A DNA stretch of 64,000 nt from Crambe crambe (GCA_963924555.1 OZ004592.1:3906001-3970000); one strand, 5' to 3'. Shown: positions 1-11,398, numbered from the stretch's first letter. Numbers and translations: made by a program. Notes: generated from the sequence alone by a model not told the origin.

Positions 1-43
1 TATAATCTCCACAAATCCGCACTTGATACTAAGTTTTCGCAAA

Positions 44-97
44 GCAGTGGCTATTGTTCCGGCAACCGGACGGTGCAATCCTATGCTATAGATCCGG
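44..97 (+). repeat. Left outer TIR of element B
   Basis: 54 bp, identical to the reverse complement of 9030-9083. It ends in CCGG (94-97), which is the point where element A begins. Confidence 0.9.
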
Positions 98-2599
98 CAA
101 TCCAGATGCGCATGCGCAAACACGTGAGAACCTTGAACCTTGAGAGCTAGATGGAAACTTCGTTATGGAAGTTTGTAGTTTTTCTGTTGGTGAGAAGTTT
201 GCGAGATTCGACGCATTAAAAGAGAAAATTGCTACATATGAGAAGGACCGTAGTGTTCAGCTATATCGTAGTGACTCCAGGACTCTCGAAGCTGCCGGTA
301 AAAGAGTTCCCCTCAGGGTAGAGAAAGCTAAAAAAGATCTCGTCTACTATTCTGTTACCTTTTCTTGTGTGTTTGGTGGAAAAAAATACATTGACAAAAG
401 AACTGGTAAAAGACCCGTTCAGAGGTATGAATATTTGGATGTGGTATAGCCATTTTGCTTTGAAAGGAAGGCTCTTTTGTATAGATCATTAAAACAAGAC
501 TGCAAAGCTGCTATCAAGTTTTCATTGAGTGAGGATGGTCAGCATTTAGTAGTGTCTGGATTGAATGAGGAACACAATCATAATATTACCACTGTAAGTT
601 TTTGTAGTTCTGTAAAACTACGCTCTGACTGTAATGTGTTCATAAAGGCTATTTATCAACATCTTCCCCGTCAGCGAAAGTTGAATGCAGAAGATATAAG
701 TAAGGCTGAAGTATTTATGAAAATGAAAGTGAATAAGAAGTTGTTGCAACATCTTAGCAAATGTACTGGGAAAATTATTACTCTAAAAGATTTAAGCAAT
801 ATTCAAACTGGGTTGAACAAATCCGATGACAACAGTTTGGAGAATGTTATTTCTACATTACAAAGAATTGAAGGTGATTTATTAGAGAAAGTTTTAAAAT
901 TTTTATGATACTATTGTGATATAATAGGTTCAACAGTGGAAGTTTTTACCGATTCAGACAACACCCTCATGGGTATCATGTTTCAGGATGGTATTATGAA
1001 AACAGTCTTTTCAGCTTACCCAGAACTGCTACTTGTAGATGCTACATATAAACTTAATGACCTACGGATGCCAGTTTATCTTCTGATGTCAATTGATGGA
1101 AATGGACAAGGAGAGATCATTTTAGTTTTCCTTACACAGCTTGAGACAGAGGCAGCGCTATCGAAAATGGTGCAGGCATTTAAACTACATAATCCTAAAT
1201 GGAAGGAGACAAGGGTGATTATGAGTGATAAAGATTTTAATGAAAGAAGTGTATTCCGAAAAGAATTTCCAGATGCTGTTTTACACTTGTGCTTGTTTCA
1301 TACTCTTCGATCTTTTCGCCGAGAGGTGACATGTGATAAACTTGGAATCAGGCCCGGTGAAAGGGATCATGCTTTGGAACTATCCACTAAATTGGTTTAT
1401 TCAAAATCTGAGAATGAGTATGATGAAAATTATCAAGAACTTTTACAATCAGGTCTTTCAACTGTTATTTCCTATTATAATATCAACTGGCATCCAATTC
1501 GTCTTGAATGGGTTGAGTGTTTTAAAGGTGTAAACTTTTCACTTGGTGAAACTACAAATAATAGGCTGGAGAATATTAATGGAAAAATCAAAAGTGTTTG
1601 TAACAGGTACATGATGTATAATATTTAATAAACTATAATAATTACATGTATTTATCATCCTATTAGGTATAATAGTCTTCTTAAATTTTTTGAGCAATTT
1701 TGTGCTGTGCTTTCTTCTCTTCGTAATGAGCGTGATCACAATACTCTCATGGCTATGATAAAAAAGAGAGTAGACTTGCAGGATCCAATTGTGATCGACT
1801 ATTCATCAATTCTTACGCCTTATGCTTTGGGATTCGTATCACAACAATTAGTCCTCAGAAAGAAGATAAATGTTATTCAGGACTTTAGTGAAGAGTGTTT
1901 TGTTACCTCGTCCCAAGGCTTACTAAAAGTTAAAACTGAGAGTTGTCAATGCTCCTTTTGGAGCACTATGCATTTACCTTGCCGACATGTGTTTGCTGTC
2001 AGGGAAAGAAAAGGCCTCCCTTTGTTTGTTGACAACATTATTGCTGATAGGTGGACTTTGGATCATCCTACGATCAGAAAATACATGATTCGCATCCAGA
2101 TTCCTTTCAGGTTTGTTGTTACAGTGCAGTCCCATAGTATAATTCCTAACCTAATTTCAGGTTGTCAGCATTGGTTCTGATCGTGCTAGAAGTGTTTTGT
2201 CTCAACATCAGAAATTTCATAAGGCTACTAAAGTTACCCAAAAACTTGCTTCCCTAGCTTCAGAGGGTGGTATGGACCAATTTAATGAGAGATTTGGACT
2301 TCTGAAGCGACTAAGGGATGAGTGGGCCAGTGGTGGAAGGGTTGTTCTTAGTTCCATTACCATATCAGGTGATAATGCATTGCCAAGTGTTCAATGGTAT
2401 CTTTAATACATACTGTTGTTTCTGATACACACTGGTCATTAATATTTATGAGATTTTCAGGCAACTATATAGTTATAACTTCTGATTTTGGTGCTAAAGA
2501 AAGTTCTAGGCCCCCTCATTGCCTTCCTTATAAAACCCAATATTCTGTTATTGTGTATATACTGTTACTGAATACTGACTCAATCTCGTAATGTGACAC

Positions 2600-2748
2600 T
2601 CAGAGGGAAAGGGAGAGCCTGGTTGTCACTGTCTGTGCATGTGCTACTAAACTTCCTGTGTCATGGGTCAAAGTACGTGTAGCTCAAAAAATGTTTGTCA
2701 GTACATGTAGACAGTGGCAACCAGGCCTTCCCCCTCCCCCTTCCAGAG
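2600..2748. mobile_element. Small foldback (MITE-like) in an intron of the transposase gene
   Basis: Arms around gagagcctggttgtcactgt (left) and acagtggcaaccaggcct (right) are imperfect inverted repeats over about 35 bp, separated by ~70 bp. No coding potential. The ends are approximate. Confidence 0.5.
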
Positions 2749-2929
2749 AGCCTGAACTTATAAAGTATGATATATGAAATAAAATTTTGTGAGGGGTTTA
2801 AAGCTTATTTATTTTGGCACCAAAAACTAGGGTCAAGGTAAAGCTTACAGAAGTTATCTGAAAATTATCTAATGAGCAATGGGTAGCAACTCCCTTAAAC
2901 AGCTATTATCTGACTTATTAATTAAATTG

Positions 2930-3492
2930 GTGCAGCATCTTCTGATACTGATCACCTTCCAGTTCCAAGTCTATCTCCCACTAGTGATTCTGCTGGAGGT
3001 CATTCTACCAGAAACCAATTTTCTAAGAACCAACTTTCATGTAAATTGTGGTGTTGAGGTTGTGTACTTATGACTAATAACCAGCAGTTGTATGTAAACT
3101 GCACTACTGCAAGCACAAGCATGTCAAGTATCTATTAATAATGTGCAGTATCTTCTAATGACCAGCTTCTAGATGGGTGTCCTTCTGTTCCAGATCCTAC
3201 CAGTGACTCTGCTGGGGGTCAGTCTACTAGCAAGAACCAGGCTTCACATAATCAAATTTTCTGGTATGGGCTTATGTAAACTCTTTTGGGAGTATAATTA
3301 CATACATGTGTATTGTAAACACATGTATGTACTATCTATTAATAATGTGCAGCATCTTCTAATGACCAGCTTCTAGATGGGTGTCCTTCTGTTCCAGATC
3401 CTACCAGTGACTCTGCTGGGGGGCAGTCTACTAGCAAGAACCAGGCTTCACATAATCAGATTCCTGGTATGGGCTTATGTAAACTCTTTGGG
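2930..3492 (+). repeat. Triplicated in-phase exon in the transposase gene
   Basis: Three related blocks (~2933-3045, ~3142-3265, ~3345-3468) each follow an AG acceptor and keep the same frame, encoding a peptide with SDSAGGxST and NQ near its end; the first and probably the second end at a GT donor. Blocks two and three are almost identical (period ~203 bp, intron included); the first is diverged. This looks like tandem exon duplication lengthening a Ser/Thr/Asn-rich linker before the AT-hook. Confidence 0.65.
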
Positions 3493-4578
3493 GAATAATT
3501 AAACTGATGCTCTTCAATATTAGGCAGAATCATAATGCCTCCCAAAATGAAGAAGAGGGGAAGGCCAAAAGGAGCTGATAAAACTGTAATTGGTCTACCT
3601 CGTAAAAAGATGAGGACTAGTGGAAAACCATTGCCATTTTTTAAAAAATCACCTAAAGAAAGAGAAAATTGTTAGTAAGCAGAATTAGTATCCTTCTCAC
3701 CATCAGCATGGCTAGTACTTTTCTTGCCCTATATGCAATGGCAGCAACCACACAACATGTGTAAGTCGTGTGATCTGCCAAGTGGTCTGTATAGGTATGG
3801 AGTGAGGAATTTTTTTCTCAGTTTACAAAAATTATCATGCACACTATCTTTGTTTTACAGTGATACTTTCCTGGTTTGTCGATTCAAGTGTAGCTGCAGG
3901 TGCCATTGATGGAAAGATTATTGAGGAGGATGAAGTAGAAGTTAGGCCAGAGAAAATCACTGCATCATGTTTAGATGAAAACGTATGCTTGGATAGCACC
4001 AGAAAGTATTACAGTCAAGATGCCTGGTTGGCTGTTGAAGATGTTGTAGAGGCTCTCAGGGGTAATCCTGTGTACTACTGTGGAAGGTGCACATGCCCAA
4101 TCAAAGATGAAACACAATCTTCTATTGTTTGTGATGGCTGTTTATGTTGGTTTCATTTTCAGTGTTTGAATCTCAAACAACCCCCCAAGTCTAAAGTGTG
4201 GTTTTGTCGTAATTGTTATGCTGATTGTCATGATGATGATACAGTATTTTAAAATTATGATCACTTTGTTAGAGAGGTGAAAACTTAATCATAATGATCA
4301 GTGCTGAAAGCTGCTATGCCCAAGCATCCGAAATGACAGCATACACGCACCGATACAAGGGGCATTTAAACAATTATACTGAGTGAATTTGTATGGTTAG
4401 AAATAGGACTGTATTGTATGGTTGAGTAGTCAAAAGTTGAATCTGGTCTTACCAATTCCCGACTGCAAAGCACATAGATACATATAAAACACCTTTGTCT
4501 TCTACACCTCTAATAATAATTCATGTTTGAATAAGCCACAGGGGTAGGAGTCAAATAAAAATGAGAAAACTGCCCCCG

Positions 4579-5097
4579 TCAGGTGGGCATTGTGGAAAAC
4601 AGTGTGATGATAGGTGCAAGGTCCAGGGAAGGTGATGTAAGGGTTTTTTCAATATCTTCCTTGGTCATCTCTTGTCCTTGGATGTGTTCATTCACGTAGT
4701 GATCAAAATAAGGGGTAGACTCTGGAATTAACTGATCGCATAGGCTGCATGGGATGCTACCAAACACAGGTCTGGTCATTTCTTTGAATAGTGACTGTAT
4801 TGCCTTGGTACCTCTTTGGCCAAAGTCAATGGCTGTGTCCCAGATCTTGAGCCAGTTGGTAGAGGTAGCAATCTTGGAGCTAACATGGGTGTTGCAGTCG
4901 TCAAGAAGGGTAGTCTGGTCGGAAAGTAGCAGCTCATCCTTGATCCCCCTGGGCGAAAAAGAGCCATCCTTTACTCTCACAACAATTCCCTCCAGACTTC
5001 GAAGGAGCATCCTTCGAGCCGTGTTTGCGCATGCGCATTTGGATTGCCGGTGTTGCAGTGATTTCTGTTTCCCCGGGTTGCGTGTTTCCCCGCACAT
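4579..5097 (-). CDS. Minus-strand reading frame of element A with a C2H2-like finger
   Basis: 172 residues if read from the first Met, but that start lies outside A's right TIR (5021-5046). Met at residue 29 (MLLRSLEG, ~5013) is a more credible start inside the element. It contains CSLCDQ..HYVNEH, a plausible C2H2 finger (residues ~116-138), and a long acidic/hydrophobic tail. It is convergent with the transposase gene and ends ~330 bp from it. I do not recognise a family; it could be a last exon or an accessory protein of the element. Confidence 0.45.
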   Translation of the reverse strand: MCGETRNPGKQKSLQHRQSKCACANTARRMLLRSLEGIVVRVKDGSFSPRGIKDELLLSDQTTLLDDCNTHVSSKIATSTNWLKIWDTAIDFGQRGTKAIQSLFKEMTRPVFGSIPCSLCDQLIPESTPYFDHYVNEHIQGQEMTKEDIEKTLTSPSLDLAPIITLFSTMPT

Positions 5098-5122
5098 ATA
5101 ACCCTAGGGAGGAATGTTTCCC
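5051..5122 (+). repeat. Displaced inner part of the left TIR of element B
   Basis: 72 bp perfectly inverted at 8958-9029. In an uninterrupted B it would follow directly after position 97. Insertion of A moved it 4.95 kb inward. Confidence 0.88.
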
Positions 5123-5552
5123 AACGGGGGGTCAAAGGTCATCACAAAGTTTCCAGGGCTGGATGTTTCCTTGGTTCTTGCTTGCGGCGCTGCATCAGAG
5201 CTCCTAGCCAGCTTTTTAGTTGTAGTTTTCTCTCTGACAGGTATCATGTAACCAGTCATGTTTAATATTTGGTCCTGCGATTGTTGTCCATAGCAATTGG
5301 CCTATGACTGCTGTCATCTCAGGTATCTATAGCTGCATCTAGTCCAGAGACATTAATTTTTTATTAAGGAGTGATAATGCAGGATTATAGAACCAGGCAC
5401 TCAAGAGCAATTGGTCTCCAAATAAGAAATGCAACGTACTTGAAGTGATGGAGACTAGAATAACCAGTCTTCTTACAGCACAGTTCCTACTGTGGCCAGA
5501 GATCATAACTAGCTATAGTAATTGTTGATTATAAGATTATGCACACTTTTAG

Positions 5553-5965
5553 TGAAGGAATAAGCAGGGGAAACACATATCCCTGATCAGTGATATGCGT
5601 TCCCCTGACATGAAATTTGCAGCAAAGGGATTATACATTCCTGATCAATATACCCTGATATATGTAAGGTAATATTCCTCACTAGAGGTTTCTTTTATTG
5701 AAGGAATAAGCAGGGGAAACATATATCCCTGATCAGTGATATTGTTCCCCTTACATAAAATTTGCAGCAAAGGGAATACACATTCCTGATCAGTGTACCC
5801 TTGCCTGACATAAGATAAAATCAATTAGCTATAATGACCTGATATTTCTTTTTGTGAAGAAATAAGCAGGGGAAACACATACCCCTGATCAGTGATATGT
5901 GTTCCCCTGACATGAAATTTGCAGCAAAGGGATCATACATTCCTGATCAGTATACCCTGATATAT
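5553..5965 (+). repeat. ~155-bp satellite, first block (3 diverged copies)
   Basis: Copies begin at about 5553, 5698 and 5855 with gaaataagcaggggaaacac-like sequence and contain ttcctgatcag with a gatcag palindrome. They are related to the six copies at 6923-7752 and are separated from them by a retroelement fragment. The stretch 5123-5552 shows no gene. Confidence 0.75.
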
Positions 5966-6028
5966 TATGTAAGGTAAAAAATCAATTATTCCTAAACCAC
6001 CTTTTTGGACATGTGATTCAGGGCTTGC

Positions 6029-6634
6029 TTGCTAGCTGCTACTAAAAAAGAGTCTGGGGCATGGCTACATGCGTTGCCAGTATCGTGTCTTGGACTGAGA
6101 CTTGATGATGACACCATTAGAATTGCTGTTGGCCTGTTACCTCATCTCTGTAGTCACTGTGGTTCCCCTGTAGATGTCCTTGCCACTGCAGAAAGAGTTA
6201 GGGGAGACATTTGAGGCATAGTTCCATCAATGCCTTGATAAAAAGATCTTTATCATCTGCAAAAATCCCATCTAAATTAGAACCAAGTGGAATCAGTAGA
6301 AGTGACGGAAAGAGACCTGATGGAGTCACCCTTTGCCCTTGGTATGGGACTTCACTTTTTCTATATTGCACGTCAGCCTGGCTGCTTGAAGCACGAAATG
6401 TGGCTAATGAAGCGGAACACAAGAAGAAGGTCAAATATTCAAACTTAGGAGATCAGTACCTCTTTGTCCCGTTGGCAGTGGAGACATCAGGATCCTTTGG
6501 TTCAGCTGCCATGTCATTCTTTGGAGAAGGATTAGGGAAAACACTGGGGAGATAAAGTCTTACTTTTATTTAGTGCAGAGATTGTCCATAGAGATACAAA
6601 GAGGCAATGCTTCTGCTGTGCTGGGGACTTATTA
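6029..6634 (+). pseudogene. 3' fragment of a retroelement ORF (C-terminal region after a reverse transcriptase)
   Basis: Fragments in shifting frames read [28 protein letters not shown], then EPSGISRSDGKRPDGVT, then VPLAVETSGSFG, then QRLSIEIQRGNAS to a stop at ~6634. The order and motifs match the C-terminal region found downstream of the reverse transcriptase in non-LTR-like elements of sponges and cnidarians, from memory. At least two frameshifts break it. It sits inside B, splitting the satellite, and is followed by T-rich and (TTA)n tracts typical of a 3' tail. Confidence 0.65.
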
Positions 6635-6651
6635 ACTTTAACCATATTATA

Positions 6652-6778
6652 GTTTTTTTGTTTGTTTGTTTGTTTATTTTTTTGTTTTTTTGTTGGCATT
6701 TCATTATTGATTCTCCGTTTCCGGATTCCCATCTCATTTTTTATCTAGAACTCGTTATTATTATTATTATTATTATTA
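6652..6778 (+). repeat. T-rich and (TTA)n tract after the retroelement fragment
   Basis: Runs of ttttttg, (tttg)n and ttattattattattatta directly follow the stop of the retroelement fragment. Probably its decayed tail. Confidence 0.6.
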
Positions 6779-6922
6779 CAGTCATGTTATCGTTTTTGTT
6801 TTTGTTTTCCACTAGCTTTCTTCTTGGTATTTGTTTGTTCTAGAAAAAAAACTTCTGATCCTGAAGTTGAATTTACACCTGTTTAAAAAAAAAGAAGAAA
6901 AAACCTCACCAGAGGTTAGCTA

Positions 6923-7752
6923 CTTTTAGTGAAGAAATAAGCAGGGGAAAGATATCCCCGATCAGTGATATGCGTTCCCCTGATATGAAATTTGCAGCAA
7001 AGGGAATACACATTCCTGATCAGTGTACCCTTGCCTGACATAAGGTAAAATCAATTATACTTCACCTGAGGTTTCTTTTAGTGAAGAAATAAGCAGGGCA
7101 GGAAACACATATCCCTGATCAGTGATATGCGTTCCCCTGATATGAAATTTGCAGCAAAGGGAATACACATTCCTGATCAGTGTACCCTTGCCTGACATAA
7201 GGTAAAATCAATTATACTTCACCTGAGGTTTCTTTTAGTGAAGAAATAAGCAGGGGAAACACATATCCCTGATCAGTGATATGCGTTCCCCTGATATGAA
7301 ATTTACAGCAAAGGGAATACACATTCCTGATCAGCGTACCCTTGCCTGACATAAGGTAAAATCAATTATACTTCACCTGAGGTTTCTTTTAGTGAAGAAA
7401 TAAGCAGGGCGGGAAACACATATCCCTGATCAGTGATATGCGTTCCCCTGATATGAAATTTGCAGCAAAGGGAATACACATTCCTGATCAGTGTACCCTT
7501 GCCTGACATAAGGTAAAATCAATTATACTTCACCTGAGGTTACTTTTAGTGAAGAAATAAGCAGGGGAAACACATATCCCTGATCAGTGATATGTGTTCC
7601 CCTGATATGAAATTTGCAGCAAAGGGAATACACATTCCTGATCAGTGTACCCTTGCCTGACATAAGGTAAAATCAATTATACTTCACCTGAGGTTTCTTT
7701 TAGTGAAGAAATAAGCAGGGCGGGAAACACATATCCCTGATCAGTGATATGA
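6923..7752 (+). repeat. ~155-bp satellite, second block (six copies)
   Basis: Repeat anchors (gtgaagaaataagcagg) lie at about 6929, 7081, 7238, 7392, 7549 and 7703, giving periods of 152-157 bp; the last copy is cut off near 7752. Each unit carries two palindromic gatcag sites and alternating motifs cagggg(aaac) and cagggc(ggaaac). The higher-order alternation (154/157) suggests dimeric amplification. Confidence 0.9.
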
Positions 7753-8957
7753 CCACCACCCTGAATTAGTAGCACCTGTCCTTATAGTATTTTAGGTATG
7801 AAAAGGGATAGCTATATTAATTCCTTCAAAGTCAAGCTTATTATGCTTTTCACTGATTATTGAACTCATTATAGCGATTAAAATGGTTTCTGCACTAGCT
7901 AAATGACACCTATTATTTCTTTGTTTTGATACATACAAATGGCACCCCAATATTATACTGCACTGATATGGGGAAAAAATAAAATTGGGTTGCATAAAGA
8001 AAGGACATAGCTAACCCTGACTGATGATACTTATTGCTGGACATACATACATAAACTAAATGAAACACAGTTGAGATAATTATTAGCTATATATGATGTA
8101 GAGGGAACTTGGTGTTCCCTAATTTCTTTAGTATTCAGGACATGTCGCTTAGGCCGAGCAGAGTTTATCGTCACCTCCCTCATCATCAAAATATTGAATT
8201 TTTAGTGAGGCATTTCAGACAAAAATTTAAAAAATTGGTACATTTTATTCATTTGATTATCCAAAGTACAATATTGAATGGTGACCAGGTTCCCTCCCTC
8301 ATGGAAATCTGTGTTTGTGTGGGCTTATCAGGGAAGTGAATATGTTCCTCTGCTGGTTCTTTCACATGTTGGGTGGCTCATACTTATTATTAGCTGGTTA
8401 ATTAGCTAGTTTATCATGTCATGTCCCTTACAACATGGAACGACTGACTAGCTACGTTGCAAGACATAGGAGGCGGAAGGTGGGGGCTGGAGGGGCTAGA
8501 GCCCCCCCAATATTCAGAAGGTGGGGGCTGAGCCCCCTCAAAAATGATGGATTATGACATCACAAGTGTAACTGAATGTAGTTTGCTGCAGTTGTTTTTT
8601 TTTTGTTGTTGTTTTTGTTTATATTTTTAGGCAGCTTAGTTAGCTAACAAGCTATAATATTCAGTGCATGGGAATTGAGACTTGAGACATCACCCTAGAA
8701 CCTCAAAGAATGTATCAGATCCAATCCAATGAGGCTTAAAATCCATCCTGTGCCCACAGACCCCCCTAGAAGGCACTCTATGTAGTGTGATCACTATTGT
8801 TACACTCAGCCCTCCCAAAATAGATGACCTTCCTCCCCCTATGCAAGAGACTAGCAGATCGTAGCTATAGCTAGCTATTCGCGATGGAAACATTCTACCC
8901 GGGGAAACACTTACCACTGCCGGCAATGAATCTTCGCAGTTCAGTGCTCAATGTGCG
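7753..8957. other. Inner right part of element B, no gene seen
   Basis: Nothing coding is supported. A purine/pyrimidine-biased patch near 8460-8545 repeats gtgggggctg and gagcccccc, and a T-rich tract lies at 8588-8620. Short frames here have no recognisable content. Confidence 0.6.
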
Positions 8958-9083
8958 GGGAAACATTCCTCCCTAGGGTTATATGTGCGGGGAAACACGC
9001 AACCCGGGGAAACAGAAATCACTGCAACACCGGATCTATAGCATAGGATTGCACCGTCCGGTTGCCGGAACAATAGCCACTGC
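8958..9083 (-). repeat. Right TIR of element B (126 bp)
   Basis: Perfect reverse complement of 44-97 plus 5051-5122. The inner part contains repeated TTTCCCC blocks. It is the intact reference that shows how the left TIR was split. Confidence 0.88.
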
Positions 9084-9195
9084 GTAAAAATAATACAGGG
9101 CGCTTTTCTAACAACTAATAAAATGTGATTAGTTGCTAGCTGGCGCTTAAATTATAGTGGCGCTTGAATTACAGCATAGATATATTACACCATAT
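9084..9195. other. Gap between elements B and E with a possible pogo-type end relic
   Basis: Contains ggcgcttaaattatagtggcgcttgaatt. Read on the minus strand this resembles the subterminal AAGCGCCACT..AAGCGCCA pattern of the pogo element at 21703. Too short to define an element. Confidence 0.3.
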
Positions 9196-10133
9196 GATTA
9201 CACCTTAGATAATTAGACTACGTACACAGGATTGGAAACAGCTCACGTGCGCCCATTATGCTAATACAAATCGTCGCGGACTATCCGTGTTGCTATGCGC
9301 GAAGGAAAATTGGAAATTTATTCCTTGTTTCTCGAGTATACTTTTCATGAAAGGAGAATAACTGGTGAGTTTTAGCATCAAATAAAGGGCTACTTTACAG
9401 AGTATGTTCCAGGGATGTGAAATGTGTTTCTTAAGTATAGTTAGTTTGCTCATAAAATAGTTTTCCATGAAGATTTTTATCACCCTAGCAACGGATAAAG
9501 TTTTTTTCTTCTTTCATTGCAAAGGCATAATTCCTGTGTCCTTTTAATGAAGTTTATGTTATTGAGTGATGCTTGCCATACGGAATGGTGTGCATAATAT
9601 ATGTTTTTGTCCTGAATCTTTGATGCTTTCTGGCTTTTTCTGTGTTTGGAGGTGTATATTTTTGCTTTCTTTCACACAAAAGGCACTGTTGCATGAGCAA
9701 TGAAATTTTGCTGACTGATAAAGTTAGTGCTGCAGTTTGGAATAGCATCAATCCCATAAGCTGCAGTGACCAAAATTATAGCTAATGTACATGCTAACTT
9801 ATCCACATTGATTTATTAGTTACAGCTATGCCAAGGAGGAAAAAAAGCAAACTGTGTGTCAAAAAACATGGAAATAAGAACATTCTCAAGGTGCCATTAT
9901 CTTCAAGTCCTGCTTCTAGTATCAGTGATCTTTCAATCACCTGGACAGACTTCCATCTAAATGGGTCAGATTGAAAGAGCCCAACCTCACCTTTTGGTGA
10001 AACTCTCAAAATGCCCAAATTCCACAGCAGTTTGTTCACTCTTTAGTGTTACCATATCATCAAAATTAAGCTAGTATATCAGCAGTAGAAACTTTATAAT
10101 TATAAAATTATAATACCTACATAATAATTAATT

Positions 10134-10495
10134 TTATGATAATCTATTGAGGGTCTTAGTAGTCTTCCTTATGCCCTTGGTTTTCTGGGTCAATTTCTTA
10201 GCTACTTGCCATTTTGAGCTAGCAAAAGCAAAGCCTCGTGTGGTGATCCAAAGGTCCACTATCATTTCAATCACCTTGCTCTCCTCTTCATCCCAATCCT
10301 CAGAAATTTCAGACTATTTTTGTACATTCCTTCTTTAATACTTTTCTTAATGTTATCAATGGGCTTTATCAAATGATTCTGAACTTCTTTCTCCATCTCC
10401 ACCATGAAACTATACATGGAGTTTGAAATGTGGAGTAATCTCCTATCGACCAAGTCTATATCCAATCCTCTGATTCTTCATCATCATCATAGTAA
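10134..10495 (-). pseudogene. Decayed C-terminal fragment of a transposon-borne protein
   Basis: The upstream part reads LVDRRLLHISNSMYSFM..EKEVQNHLIKPIDNIKKS. After a frame change near 10318 it reads WDEEESKVIEMIVDLWITTRGFAF, then SSKWQVAKKLTQKTKG, to a TAA at 10134. The LW-T-RGFAFAS..K.TQK.KG.RK ending recalls the C-terminus of a repeated transposon protein in sponges and cnidarians, from memory. It lies inside D and could be its degraded transposase or accessory gene. Confidence 0.45.
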
Positions 10496-11006
10496 CAAAT
10501 CATCAATATAACATATCAAATTTTCTTTCAAGGGTGAGAGGAACTTTTTAATCTCTTGTGCAGAGCCCTTGGGATGTACCCTGCTGCATACCGCAATGCA
10601 TTACTCTCTTCGTAAGTCATAATCATGCTGGGAGGCGGAGCTGAGGTCACTTGAAATAGGGCAGTTGTTGTTCAAATAGCTAACACATCTGTAATTTTCT
10701 AGTACAGGAGGGGTGATTGCTATACCAGCTTGACAAAAAAAAGTCTTTTCAGATTTTCTGAAACTCTGTGGTGGTTCTAATTTTATGGTACTGCCCCCAC
10801 ATAATTCGTTGTGTTTTCTCTAAGGGATGAGGGTCAAGTAATTTTATTAGAAGCAATTCAACATTTCATAGCTTGAAGGATTTGTGCACCACTCGAGAGC
10901 TGCAGTAGCAATTTCTCGAACAATTCTGTGGATGAGAGAACATCTTAGTCTTCACAATTTGTTGCAAAACTTGGACAATAATTCCACTAGGATCTATAGT
11001 TAAAGC

Positions 11007-11398
11007 AATTAAGCTCAATGAAGTGGTCATGTAAGCTTCAGTTAATAGCTAGCTAGCTAGGTCTCTAGCACTGTAAATTAGCAGTAGCCAGCTAGCTGAT
11101 AGAGCTAGCTAGATCATAGCTAGGTCTCTTAGCACTGGCTAGCCAATAATAACACAATTTTACCTTGTAAATCAGGTTTTCTCCAGCTATACAAGCACTA
11201 ACAATTAAGCTCAATGAAGTGGTCATGTAAGCTTCAGTTAATAGCTAGCTAGCTAGGTCTCTAGCACTGTAAATTAGGAGTAGCCAGCTAGCTGATAGAG
11301 CTAGCTAGATCATAGCTAGGTCTCTTAGCACTGGCTAGCCAATAACAACACAATTTTACCTTGTAAATCAGGTTTTCTCCAGCTATACAAGCACTAAC
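11007..11398 (+). repeat. 196-bp unit in two tandem copies
   Basis: aattaagctcaatgaagtgg begins at 11007 and again at 11203, and the units are almost identical. They are rich in tagctagctagc and lie inside element D. Confidence 0.85.

Larger units (their letters stand above)
165..4252 (+). pseudogene. SWIM/PHD-type transposase gene (ZSWIM/MULE-like), multi-exon, with in-frame stops
   Basis: Order of parts: N-terminal DNA-binding-like region with an HNH-containing tail (165-~590); a segment ending TLKDLSNI (~650-890); RNase-H-like DDE core (936-1603) with VDATYKL as first acidic site, MSDKDF plus CLFHTLRSF as second, and GETTNNRLENINGK with the likely third; then from 1707 a SWIM finger with CQC followed by CRH (~1935-2000). 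Later exons encode Ser/Thr-rich repeats (2930-3490), a basic GRPKGADK AT-hook-like segment (~3530-3670), a CPIC..H..C segment (~3715-3795) and a PHD finger (~4075-4225) with the Cys4-His-Cys3 spacing. One intron is clear at 1604-1665. The frame is interrupted in phase by TAG at 447-449 and TGA at 906-908; no consensus intron removes them cleanly, so the gene is probably inactive, though tiny introns are possible. Confidence 0.75.
98..5046 (+). mobile_element. DNA transposon 'A' (SWIM/PHD transposase type), 26-bp TIRs, CCGG duplication
   Basis: The left TIR (98-123) starts CAATCCAGATGCGCATG and is matched in inverse at 5021-5046 with one mismatch in 26. CCGG lies immediately outside on both sides (94-97 and 5047-5050), and B's intact right TIR has a single CCGG there, so it is a genuine 4-bp target duplication. 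The 4.9-kb element carries a multi-exon plus-strand transposase gene (165-4252) and a minus-strand reading frame (4579-5097). Mutator-like elements usually duplicate 8-11 bp, so the 4-bp duplication is unusual for a SWIM-type transposase. Confidence 0.82.
45..9082. mobile_element. Composite DNA transposon 'B' with 126-bp TIRs, interrupted by element A
   Basis: The outer 54 bp (44-97) starts GCAGTGGCTATTGTTCC and is perfectly inverted at 9030-9083. The right copy continues inward for 72 more bp (8958-9029), and this part is matched perfectly not at the left edge but at 5051-5122. Removing element A (98-5046) and one CCGG copy joins 44-97 to 5051-5122, so each end of B carries a 126-bp perfect TIR. 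B without A is about 4.1 kb and contains a ~155-bp satellite and a retroelement fragment, but no transposase I recognise, so it looks non-autonomous. Target-site duplication is uncertain: cgcaaag (38-44) and cgtaaaa (9083-9089) match at only 5 of 7 bases. Confidence 0.8.

Noticed and set aside
5553..7752. CRISPR-like repeat array
   Set aside because: Units are ~155 bp and tandem without unique spacers, in an animal genome; it is a satellite.
38..9089. 7-bp target duplication of element B (cgcaaag/cgtaaaa)
   Set aside because: Only 5 of 7 bases match; reported as uncertain.
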